64,000 bases of DNA from G965267185 sp965267185 (lineage in GTDB: Bacteria > Pseudomonadota > Alphaproteobacteria > UBA6615), in contig OZ253937.1 of assembly GCA_965267185.1 (NCBI GenBank), positions 1,550,001-1,614,000 on the forward strand, read 5' to 3'. The position numbers and the translations under genes were made by a program. Of this stretch, positions 25,156 through 32,977 are shown piece by piece (within the stretch, counting starts at the first letter, position 1; each line of letters opens with the position of its first letter). The notes under the pieces were generated by a model. That model was not told where the DNA came from, did no database searches, and saw nothing but the letters and a program-made list of their open reading frames with translations.

Positions 25156-26135
25156 CCGAGAGAACCCATGCCGACGCGGTCCGCGAAGGATTGGCCGAAG
25201 AAATGCGCCGCGACCCGCTGGTGTGGGCGCTCGGCGAAGACCTCAGCACCGCCCATGGCGGCACCAGCGCCACCCAGTATGTGGGCCTGATCGACGAGTT
25301 CGGTCCCAAACGGATCGTCAACACGCCGATCTCCGAGAACACCATCATGGGCGCCGCGGTGGGCGCCGCCGTCGCCGGCACAAGACCGGTCGCCGATCTG
25401 CGCATGGCCGATTTCGGCATGTGCGCGGTCGACGAACTGGTCAATCAGGCGGCCAAGATCCGCTACATGTTCGGCGGCCAGGCGCGGGTGCCTCTGGTCG
25501 TGCGCCAAGCGATCGGCGTACGCAAGGGCTCGGCGGCGCAGCATTCGCAATCCACCGAAGCGTGGTACGTGCACACGCCGGGGCTGGTCGTGGTGGCGCC
25601 GGCAACCGCCGCCGACGCCAAGGGGCTGCTCAAGGCGGCGATCCGGACCGACGATCCGGTGGTCTACATGGAGCACAAGGAATTGTGGATGGCGACCGGC
25701 GAGGTTTCCGACGACCCGGAAGACGTCGTGGAAATCGGCAAGGCCCGGATCGTTCGCGAGGGCAGCGACCTGACCATCGTTTCCTGGTCGAAGATGGCGC
25801 TGCTCGCCGACGAAGCCGCCGCGCAGCTTGCCGACGACGGCATTTCCGCCGAGGTGATCGACCTGCGTAGCCTATGGCCATGGGACAAGGACGCGGTTTA
25901 TGCCTCGGTAGGCAAAACCGGCCGCCTGCTGGTCGCCCAAGAAGCGGTGCAGGTGGGTGGCTTCGGCGCCGAAATTGCCGCCGACGTCACGGAGAATATG
26001 AGCGATGCGCTGAAAACCCATGTGCGCCGCATCGGCGCACCGCGCATTCCCGTGCCCTACGCCGAACCGATGGAAAACGAGTATCGTGTGACGACGGAGC
26101 GCATCGCCGCCAAGGCGCGGGAAATGGTGGCCTAA
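25152..26135 (+). CDS. Thiamine-diphosphate dehydrogenase E1 component, beta subunit (pair 2)
   Basis: The protein has 327 residues. It is a paralogue of the E1-beta at 20278, sharing WALGEDL, NTPISENTIMGAAVGAAVAGTR, DELVNQAAKIRYMFGGQARV, AQHSQSTEAWYVHTPGLVVV and VIDLRSLWPWDKDAVY. The start is coupled to E1-alpha by an ATGA overlap, and the stop TAA directly abuts the ATG of the MBL-fold gene, which suggests tight translational coupling of all three. Confidence 0.9.
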   Translation: MTERTHADAVREGLAEEMRRDPLVWALGEDLSTAHGGTSATQYVGLIDEFGPKRIVNTPISENTIMGAAVGAAVAGTRPVADLRMADFGMCAVDELVNQAAKIRYMFGGQARVPLVVRQAIGVRKGSAAQHSQSTEAWYVHTPGLVVVAPATAADAKGLLKAAIRTDDPVVYMEHKELWMATGEVSDDPEDVVEIGKARIVREGSDLTIVSWSKMALLADEAAAQLADDGISAEVIDLRSLWPWDKDAVYASVGKTGRLLVAQEAVQVGGFGAEIAADVTENMSDALKTHVRRIGAPRIPVPYAEPMENEYRVTTERIAAKAREMVA

Positions 26136-27017
26136 ATGACCAACTTTGCAATCGGCTCCCTGCATCTGGATCGGATCGACGAATTATGCGGTCCGGCGCT
26201 GGGTCCGTGGCAACTGCTGCCGGCGCTGCCGAAAGACGCAGTCGAGCGTCACCGCGACTGGATCGCGCCGGTGTTCTATGACGCGGCGCAAGAAGCCTTG
26301 ATCCTCAGCCTGCACGGCTGGGTCGTTCGCACCGAGCGGTTTACCGTGTTGATCGAGGCATGTGGCGGCAACCATAAGGAACGGCCGAGCTATCCGCGCG
26401 TGCATCAGCTCGACACTCCCTGGCTCGACCGATTGCGCGCGGCTGGCGTGGCGCCTGAGGACATCGACTTCGTTTTCTGTTCACATCTGCATGTCGACCA
26501 TATCGGCTGGTTCACCGAACTCCGGGACGGAAGCTGGACGCCCACCTTCCCCAACGCCAAATACCTGATAGCGCGCCGCGAATTCGACAACTGGAATCCA
26601 GCGACGCGCACGCTGCCGCCGTTCGTGCTGCAGGACGACTGTTTCGAGGACAGCGTCGCGCCAATCGTCGAGTCAGGCCAGGCGGTGCTGGTTGACGACG
26701 GCCACCAGATCGACGATTCGCTAACGATCGAGGCGTCGTACGGCCACACGCTGGGCCATTGCAGCTTGCGCGCGACCAGCGGCGGCGAGACCGGAATCTT
26801 CTGCGGCGACATCATGCATTCGCCTCTCGAGATGGCTTATCCCGACGTCAACACCTACTCCTGCGAGGATCAGGACGCCGCGCGCGCGACCCGGCGCAAG
26901 CTGCTGGAGGAAGCTGCGGAGGAGAACCAATATTTGCTCCCGGCGCATTTCCCCGACCCCTATTCGATCTGCCGCGTGCACCAAACCGCCGACGCATTCG
27001 CGATTGCGCCGGCCTAA
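26136..27017 (+). CDS. MBL-fold metallo-hydrolase
   Basis: The protein has 293 residues. The metal-binding motif is CSHLHVDHIGW, with His117, His119, Asp121 and His122. A second-site His lies in SYGHTLGHCSL, and PAHFPDPY near the C-terminus supplies the last histidine. The layout resembles lactonase-like and quorum-quenching AttM-type hydrolases, but many family members act on other esters or lactones. It is the last gene of the ALS-like/E1 operon, directly abutting E1-beta. Confidence 0.87.
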   Translation: MTNFAIGSLHLDRIDELCGPALGPWQLLPALPKDAVERHRDWIAPVFYDAAQEALILSLHGWVVRTERFTVLIEACGGNHKERPSYPRVHQLDTPWLDRLRAAGVAPEDIDFVFCSHLHVDHIGWFTELRDGSWTPTFPNAKYLIARREFDNWNPATRTLPPFVLQDDCFEDSVAPIVESGQAVLVDDGHQIDDSLTIEASYGHTLGHCSLRATSGGETGIFCGDIMHSPLEMAYPDVNTYSCEDQDAARATRRKLLEEAAEENQYLLPAHFPDPYSICRVHQTADAFAIAPA

Positions 27018-27057
27018 GCGTCCAGCTGACGAAGAACAAATACCGCGTCACAGCCAA

Positions 27058-27717
27058 CTAGGACGTTAGCACCCGCTTGAGCTTTTGCACCGCCGTGCGC
27101 GGCGGCGTCAGCACCGGGCGGCCGGGCACGTCGGCCATTTTTTTGGCGGCCGTTTCCATGGAAAACTGGCCGAGCAGCAGGCAGTCGCAATCGGTCATCT
27201 TGGCCGCAGCGGCCGCGACCATTTCGTCGTGACGCTCGATGTCGCCGGCGAGAATAACGGGCCGGGCGGCGTCTTCAATGTGATCCATCATGGTGTAGTT
27301 CAAGCTGTTGGCGTCCGCGTAGCGCTCGATATCGTCGGCAAGACAGCGCAGCGAGCCGGCTGCCGTGGTGAGAATGCCGAACCGCGTGCCGCACTCGAAT
27401 GCGCGCTCGATCATCGCCTCATGCGAGGTCAGCACCGGCACCGAGAGGTTCTCGCGCGCCGCCTCGACCGGCCGGCCGAATACCGAGCCGGTGAAGATGA
27501 TCCCCTGCGCGCCGCAATCCTGGCTGTACTGCAAAAGGACAGCGATGCGCCGGTAGGTTTCGTCGGTGATCTCCTTGCCGGCGGCGAAGTCGGCGTAGAG
27601 CGACTCATCGAGCAGGTTGATCACTTCAGCTTCCGGCCACAACTCGGCGAACGCGGCCGTCACCGTGTCGTTGGCGATCGCCATCGGCGAGACCACCCCA
27701 ATGCGAATATCAGCCAT
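27058..27717 (-). CDS. Asp/Glu/hydantoin racemase family protein lacking the first catalytic cysteine
   Basis: The protein has 219 residues. The family segments GVVSPMAIANDTV, GAQGIIFTGSVFG and CLLLGQFSM are all present. In related proteins the first loop usually reads FTCSAFG; here it is FTGSVFG, so the cysteine is glycine. The second loop (LGQFSM) also has no cysteine. A two-base racemase mechanism is therefore unlikely, and a decarboxylase, a different enzyme or a binding role is more likely. It is convergent with the MBL-fold gene, with 40 bases between. Confidence 0.75.
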   Translation of the reverse strand: MADIRIGVVSPMAIANDTVTAAFAELWPEAEVINLLDESLYADFAAGKEITDETYRRIAVLLQYSQDCGAQGIIFTGSVFGRPVEAARENLSVPVLTSHEAMIERAFECGTRFGILTTAAGSLRCLADDIERYADANSLNYTMMDHIEDAARPVILAGDIERHDEMVAAAAAKMTDCDCLLLGQFSMETAAKKMADVPGRPVLTPPRTAVQKLKRVLTS

Positions 27718-27804
27718 CCGTGCCCTCTGCTTTTATTTTGTGGGGCGACCCGACGCGAGCGCCATTCGCTATAATCGCGCGGACACCGTTTCCAGGGAAG
27801 TCCC

Positions 27805-28020
27805 ATGACCGATATCTCGCAGACACAGCTCACGGAACTGGAAAGCCGCCTCGCGCATCATGAGCGCATGGCGGAGGACTTATCGGCGGTCGTGACCGAG
27901 CAGGGCCGCGCCATCGATGGCCTCACCCTGCAACTGCGCCGTCTGACCGACCGGATCGCCGAACTCGAGGCCGGCGGAAGCAGCGCACCGCCCGACGACC
28001 AGCCGCCACCGCACTACTAA
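27805..28020 (+). CDS. slyX: SlyX family protein
   Basis: The protein has 71 residues. It is a short coiled coil with heptad-like spacing (LTELESRLAHHERMAEDL, then LTLQLRRLTDRIAELE) and ends in the characteristic PPPHY tail of SlyX. The function is unknown. The stop TAA directly abuts the ATG of the GIY-YIG gene, so the pair is cotranscribed. Confidence 0.9.
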   Translation: MTDISQTQLTELESRLAHHERMAEDLSAVVTEQGRAIDGLTLQLRRLTDRIAELEAGGSSAPPDDQPPPHY

Positions 28021-28287
28021 ATGGCTTCAGCGCAACCCGACATTAGCCCGGATTTCTTCGTCTACGTGCTGCGCAACGAAGGCGGCACCCTTTACACCGG
28101 CATCGCCAAGGACGTCGACACAAGGCTGGCCCAGCACAACACCAACACCGGCGCACGCTTTACCCGCGGGCGCGGCCCCTGGGAAGTCGTGCACATGGAA
28201 GGCCCGCTGGCCCATGGCGACGCGCTACGCCGCGAGGCCGCGCTCAAACGCGACCGACGGTTTAAGACCGAATTGAAAGCGCGCTAA
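28021..28287 (+). CDS. GIY-YIG nuclease superfamily protein
   Basis: The protein has 88 residues. The defining motif is split as VYVLRNEGGTLYTGI. It is followed by an Arg in DTRLAQHN, the metal-binding-type Glu in ALRREAALK near residue 75, and a basic C-terminus. It is the small stand-alone UPF0213/YhbQ type, of uncertain DNA-repair role. It abuts slyX. Confidence 0.9.
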   Translation: MASAQPDISPDFFVYVLRNEGGTLYTGIAKDVDTRLAQHNTNTGARFTRGRGPWEVVHMEGPLAHGDALRREAALKRDRRFKTELKAR

Positions 28288-28296
28288 GCGGCTCGC

Positions 28297-29073
28297 CTAG
28301 TCGCGATAGGACGGGTCGATCTGGTCGAGCTTGCGCAACGTCGCGGGCCAATCGGCGCTGCCGCGGCCGGTATTGTGGGTGACCCGTTGACGCGCCTGTT
28401 TCTCTAGGATTTCAGCGGACGGCATGACGACTTCCGCACCGCTGGCCTGCAGGCGCAGTTGGATGTCACACGCTTCGGCAATCGCCTTCATGCGCATGAA
28501 AGCGTCGCGCACAGTCACGCCGCAGGTGACGACCCCATGGCTGCGCATCAGCAGCACGTTCTTATCGCCTAAGTTCGCTGCAATGCGCGAACGTTCGTCT
28601 AAGTCCTCGGTGATGCCCTCATAATCGTGGTAGCCGACGTCACCGTAGAACTGCATGGCGTTCTGCGACAGGGGCAATAGGCCCTCTTTCTGGCTCGCCA
28701 CTGCGATACAGGCGGGAATATGGGTGTGGTAGGCGCAATTGATGTCGGGACGCACCGACAAGAGCCCGCCATGGAGTGTGAAGCCCGGCCGGTTGACGTG
28801 CAGCGCCTCATCGACATCGTCGCGGCGCATGTCGACCTTCACCAGATTCGAGGCCGACACCTCGTTGTAGAGCAGCTCGTGGGCCTTGATCAGGAAAAAG
28901 TCGGGCTCGTCGGGAACCCGCATGGAGATATGGTTGTAGATGCTGTCGGCCCACCGGTACTCGTGCGCCAAACGGTAGGCCGCGGCAAGATCGACCCGGG
29001 CCTCCCACTCGGCCTCGCTAACGCCATCGCGCACCGACGGCACATCGCGCAGCTGAACGACATTGGTTGTCAT
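28297..29073 (-). CDS. Class II aldolase / adducin family protein
   Basis: The protein has 258 residues. The zinc-binding histidines are in CAYHTHIPA (two His) and LMRSHGVVTCG (third His), and NHISMRVP with KAHELLYNEV are typical of the adducin-like branch. These proteins are close to L-fuculose-phosphate aldolase in fold, but many carry no sugar-phosphate site and act in unknown reactions. The start at 29073 has a strong GGAGGATAGG box. It is separated from the next minus-strand gene upstream (29256) by repeat copy E. Confidence 0.85.
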   Translation of the reverse strand: MTTNVVQLRDVPSVRDGVSEAEWEARVDLAAAYRLAHEYRWADSIYNHISMRVPDEPDFFLIKAHELLYNEVSASNLVKVDMRRDDVDEALHVNRPGFTLHGGLLSVRPDINCAYHTHIPACIAVASQKEGLLPLSQNAMQFYGDVGYHDYEGITEDLDERSRIAANLGDKNVLLMRSHGVVTCGVTVRDAFMRMKAIAEACDIQLRLQASGAEVVMPSAEILEKQARQRVTHNTGRGSADWPATLRKLDQIDPSYRD

Positions 29074-29098
29074 CTGTCCTATCCTCCAATCCGTCTTT

Positions 29099-29227
29099 CA
29101 AACCCTCTCCCTGAGGGAGAGGGTGGCGAGCGTTAGCGAGCCGGGTGAGGGTTTACGGTGTAACCGAGTATCCAAGGACACATCTTACCCCCTCACCCCA
29201 ACCCCTCTCCCCATGGGAGAGGGGCTT
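29099..29227. repeat. Dispersed palindromic repeat, family 1, copy E (inverted)
   Basis: This copy has the same parts in reverse order relative to copies A-C: CCCTCTCCCTGAGGGAGAGGG, then GGCGAGCGTTAGCGAGCCGG, the variable middle, TTACCCCCTCACCCCAACCC and CTCTCCCCATGGGAGAGGGG. It lies between the class II aldolase and FAD-oxidase genes. Confidence 0.85.
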
Positions 29228-29255
29228 TGCGCGAACCACCCAAAAGATTTACGTC

Positions 29256-30656
29256 TTAAACCCTGAGCACCTTTCCGGGGTTCATGATGTTGTCGGGATC
29301 GAGCGCCCGCTTGATGGTCCGCATAAGGCTCACCGCCTCGCCATGTTCGGCGACCAGAAAATCGATCTTACCGACACCGATGCCGTGCTCGCCGGTGCAC
29401 GTCCCGCCCATGGCGATCGCGCGCTGCACGATCCGGTCGTTGCAGTCTTTAGCCCGCTGCATCTCTTCGGCGTCGTCGATGTCGACGAGAAAGATACAGT
29501 GGAAATTGCCGTCGCCGACATGGCCGACGATGGGCGATTCAAACCCCGACGCACGCGCATCCTGCTCGGTCGCCAGAACGCATTCGGCGAGCCGCGAAAT
29601 GGGCACGCACACATCGGTGGAGATTCCCTGCTTGCCGGGCTCGCGCGCAATACAGGCGTGATAGACATCGTGGCGTGCCTGCCACAGCTTGTTGCGTTCC
29701 TCGGTGGTGGTGGTCCATTGGAACGCCGACCCGCCAAAATCATCGATGATCGCGCGCACATTTTCGGTCTGCTCTTCGACCCCGGCCTCGCTGCCATGGA
29801 ACTCATAAAACAGCGTCGGTTTGGCCTCGTAGCCTTCGAGGTCGGAATAATCGATGACCCACTGCATCATCAGCGAATCCAGCAGCTCGATACGCGCTAC
29901 CGGGATGCCCGATTGGATGGTCAAAATAACGCTGTCTACGGCGTCGGCGAGCGACGGGAACTGGCAGACGGCCGAGGCCATTTTTTCCGGAATGCCGTAG
30001 AGCTTGAGATGTACCTCGGTGATTACACCGAGCGTACCCTCGGAGCCGACGAACACCCGGGTCAGATCGTAGCCGGCCGAAGACTTTTTGGCGCGGCCAC
30101 CGGTTTTGACGATGCGCCCATCGGCCGTCACCACCGTGAGCCCCAGCACGTTTTCGCGCATGGTGCCGTAGCGCACCGCGTTGGTGCCGCTGGCGCGCGT
30201 CGCCGCCATGCCGCCCAGCGATGCATCGGCGCCGGGATCGATGGGGAAGAACAACCCGGTGTCGCGCAGATACTCATTGAGCTGCTTGCGGGTAACGCCG
30301 GCCTGCACGCGGCAATCGAGATCCTCCGGATTAACCTCGACAACCTCGTTCATTTGCATGAGATCGATGGTCACACCGCCATGGGGCGCGGTGACATGAC
30401 CTTCCACCGACGTGCCAGTGCCGAAGGGGATCACCGGCGTGTTGTGGGCAGCGCAAATCTTGACGATCTCGGCCACTTCCTCGGTGGAATGGGGGAAGCA
30501 CACCGCATCGGGCGGATAGGCGGCGAAATAATCCTCGCCATGGCCGTGATGCTCGCGCACCGCCAGCGTGGTGGTCACGCGGTCGCCCAGCAACTCGGTT
30601 AATGCGGCGATAACCGCGGAGTCGGCGCCTGCCTGGACTTGAGCAGCGTCAGTCAT
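29256..30656 (-). CDS. FAD-linked oxidase, D-lactate/glycolate dehydrogenase family
   Basis: The protein has 466 residues. The PCMH-type FAD-binding domain has VIPFGTGTSVEGHVTAP near residue 75 and GGRAKKSSAGYDLTRVFVGSEGTLG near residue 200. The C-terminal domain carries the metal and substrate motifs GHVGDGNFHCIF and TGEHGIGVGK and ends in DPDNIMNPGKVLRV. It oxidises a D-2-hydroxyacid, passing electrons to the respiratory chain. The ATG at 30656 follows GGGGAA; an in-frame start at 30692 is possible. Confidence 0.88.
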   Translation of the reverse strand: MTDAAQVQAGADSAVIAALTELLGDRVTTTLAVREHHGHGEDYFAAYPPDAVCFPHSTEEVAEIVKICAAHNTPVIPFGTGTSVEGHVTAPHGGVTIDLMQMNEVVEVNPEDLDCRVQAGVTRKQLNEYLRDTGLFFPIDPGADASLGGMAATRASGTNAVRYGTMRENVLGLTVVTADGRIVKTGGRAKKSSAGYDLTRVFVGSEGTLGVITEVHLKLYGIPEKMASAVCQFPSLADAVDSVILTIQSGIPVARIELLDSLMMQWVIDYSDLEGYEAKPTLFYEFHGSEAGVEEQTENVRAIIDDFGGSAFQWTTTTEERNKLWQARHDVYHACIAREPGKQGISTDVCVPISRLAECVLATEQDARASGFESPIVGHVGDGNFHCIFLVDIDDAEEMQRAKDCNDRIVQRAIAMGGTCTGEHGIGVGKIDFLVAEHGEAVSLMRTIKRALDPDNIMNPGKVLRV

Positions 30657-30775
30657 GGGTACATTCCCCGTATATTCTTGTTGTGAAATCATTTTAGCAC
30701 GAAAACCCGGCGCGTCTCAGCCCCGAGGCGATGCCAATGCGCCGCCAAATGGGCTGGGTTTTGCTGACCAAGAAA

Positions 30776-32524
30776 TCAGTCCGGCAGGCCGGCTTTTCGC
30801 AGGCTTCCAATAAATCGCTCTTCGTCTTCGCGATGGCGAAACGGATAGGTCTCGCGAACATAAGCGAGGCAGAAATCGGGCTGGCGCCTCAACAGGCTTT
30901 CCATCTCGACTTTGGCTTCGTCGAGTTTACCCGCTTCGGCCAAGGTGGCGACCAAGCGTTGGCGGGCCCGGACATTAGTTGGATTGATATCAAGAGCCTT
31001 GCGCGCGTGCTGAGCGGCCTGATCGAAGTCACCGATCAGGAAATAGCAAATTGCCAAATCCGCTTCGAAGAAGGTGGCAAAAGGCGATTGCGGATCAAGC
31101 CGCAACGCTGTTTGCAGTTCCTCGACGGCGGCCTCCGGTGATCCACCGAATTCCAGTACGCAACTTAGAAAAGCACGGGTCCAGGACGCGCTGGGGTTTA
31201 GGCGAGTCGCGCTACGTTCGTGATCGAGTGCCGGATCGAAATTTCTTTCCGTCCAGACATAGCAGATACCCAGAACGGCATGCGCCAGCCAATCCCGATC
31301 ATCCAAGCGAACGGCCTTGCGCGCCGCCTCGCGCGCTTGTTCGAGGGACCGGTTCCGATCGTGACTAAATCCGAGGATAGCGTCCTTGTAATGGGCGAGC
31401 GCCAGCATGGACCAGGCATAGGCCGATTCCGGATCCGACTTCAGCGCCTTCGTAAGCCACTCGACCGCTTTCCTGTTCTCTCCCTCGGTGAATTCAAAAA
31501 CATGCGATTGCGCCCGCCAGATCATGTCCCACACATCGAGATCACGGTGCTTCCGCCGGGCTTTCAAACGCTCCACATGGCTGAGCTCCGGCACCAGGCT
31601 CATCGCAATGCTTTCCGTGATCTCATCCTGGACCGCGAAGATGTCTTGGATCTGCCGGTCGTACCGCTCCGTCCAAATCTGATGATCGGTTGCGGCGTCG
31701 ATGAGCTGTGCGGAGACCCGGACCCGATCGCCGACCCGCCGAACACTCCCCTCAACGATATAACGGGCTTCGAGTTCTCGTGCGATCTGGGCGACCGATT
31801 TCGATAGCCCCTTATAATTGAACGTCGAATGCCGGGATATGACGGGGAACCAATGCCAAGCCGCAAGCGCTGCGATGATGTCTTCGGCGATCCCGTCGGC
31901 GAAATACTCCTGCTCGGGATCGTCGCTCCGGTTGGTAAACGGTAGAACAGCTATCGCCGGTCTGTCGGCAATATTTGACGCCGCAGGCGTCGAACCATCA
32001 ACCAGCGCGCCTTCGCATGACCAACGATAGACGCGTATAGGCCTGTCGATATTCTTTAGGTTTTGTTCGCCGGCATCTTCGAAAGCGAGATCGATCTTAC
32101 CATCGACCATTTCCAGAGCCGGCCCGGATATACAAATGCCGCCGGGATCGGCAAGCCCTTCCAACCGCGCGGCGACATTTACGCCGTCGCCGTGAATATC
32201 TCCGTCCTCAATGATGACATCTCCGACATTGATCCCGATGCGAAACACGATTTGCCGATCGGCAGGTATGTCGGCATTACGAGCCTGCACTTCCCGCTGA
32301 ACCTCGACGGCAAAGGTGACAGCCTCAACGGCGCTGGGAAACTCCATCAAGGCACCGTCGCCCATCAGCTTGATGGTGCGGCCATGGTGATGCGCAGCTT
32401 TCGGATCGATAAGATCTGCACGCAGCGCATTCAGGGTCGCCAATGTTCCGGCTTCATCCGCGCCCATGAGCCGCGAATATCCGACGACGTCGGAGGCGAG
32501 GATAGCGGAAAGGCGGCGCTCCAT
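30776..32524 (-). CDS. Class III adenylate/guanylate cyclase with FlgO-like and TPR domains
   Basis: The protein has 582 residues. The catalytic domain (residues 1-165) has the two metal aspartates in LASDVVGYSRL (Asp12) and KLMGDG (Asp56), Lys52 and the transition-state pair Asn116/Arg120 in GVNVAARLEG, so it should be active. Next comes AIAVLPFTNRSDDPEQEYFADGI to about residue 320, a region similar to the TolB-N/FlgO-like domain of this cyclase class. The remainder is TPR helices ending near residue 580. No membrane helix is seen, so it is a cytoplasmic, TPR-regulated cyclase. The start at 32524 follows GGGAGAAGAG. The next upstream minus-strand genes are the 70-residue and 803-residue proteins. 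Confidence 0.87.
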   Translation of the reverse strand: MERRLSAILASDVVGYSRLMGADEAGTLATLNALRADLIDPKAAHHHGRTIKLMGDGALMEFPSAVEAVTFAVEVQREVQARNADIPADRQIVFRIGINVGDVIIEDGDIHGDGVNVAARLEGLADPGGICISGPALEMVDGKIDLAFEDAGEQNLKNIDRPIRVYRWSCEGALVDGSTPAASNIADRPAIAVLPFTNRSDDPEQEYFADGIAEDIIAALAAWHWFPVISRHSTFNYKGLSKSVAQIARELEARYIVEGSVRRVGDRVRVSAQLIDAATDHQIWTERYDRQIQDIFAVQDEITESIAMSLVPELSHVERLKARRKHRDLDVWDMIWRAQSHVFEFTEGENRKAVEWLTKALKSDPESAYAWSMLALAHYKDAILGFSHDRNRSLEQAREAARKAVRLDDRDWLAHAVLGICYVWTERNFDPALDHERSATRLNPSASWTRAFLSCVLEFGGSPEAAVEELQTALRLDPQSPFATFFEADLAICYFLIGDFDQAAQHARKALDINPTNVRARQRLVATLAEAGKLDEAKVEMESLLRRQPDFCLAYVRETYPFRHREDEERFIGSLRKAGLPD

Positions 32525-32725
32525 GCTCTTCTCCCTCAACACGGAAGATTAGACCAGCAAAACATGGGAATCTATGCCGCCTCGGGCAATGGCCATGTCG
32601 GGCTCAGCTATTGCAGACAGCCGAAGAGAGCGGAAAACGCGGCGGAAACAAAGGTTCCCCATGCGCCATTGAGAAGACTTCTCCGCGAGAGAGAACGGAC
32701 TGCCGGAGAGTTACAGCAGCGACTG

Positions 32726-32938
32726 TTAGTGTCTGGTTATCTTGTCCGGCCGGTAGCCGAGTGTGACACGGCAAAATTCCACCGCCCTCGCCTCACAATC
32801 GGCGGCACTGAAATGGGTCGCGCGATCGACCTCAAGCTGCTGGTCTCCCTGCCAAACCGACCAGCGATAGGTCGTCTCGCCCTCCGCATTCGACGATCGC
32901 TCAATCACAATCTCGATCATGGCTGTCGTTGCGGTCAT
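32726..32938 (-). CDS. Small hypothetical protein
   Basis: The protein has 70 residues. It has no recognised domain. The charged, Trp-containing core (TYRWSVWQGDQQLEVDRATHF) could be a small beta-rich domain. A strong AGAGGAGAC box precedes the ATG at 32938. It lies 39 bases after the 803-residue protein gene on the same strand and about 200 bases before the cyclase, so it may belong to the same transcript as either. Its reality rests on the ribosome binding site and codon use. Confidence 0.55.
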   Translation of the reverse strand: MTATTAMIEIVIERSSNAEGETTYRWSVWQGDQQLEVDRATHFSAADCEARAVEFCRVTLGYRPDKITRH

Positions 32939-32977
32939 GTCTCCTCTCACAAGGCCCGTTGTTGGCGAACGTCCCGG

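Noticed and set aside
5807..29227. CRISPR array as an explanation for the recurring repeats
   Set aside because: The copies are scattered, long and palindromic, with no regular spacers or cas genes.
29145..30602. 485-codon plus-strand frame opposite the FAD oxidase
   Set aside because: The minus-strand protein has clear FAD and metal motifs; the plus frame begins inside a palindromic repeat.
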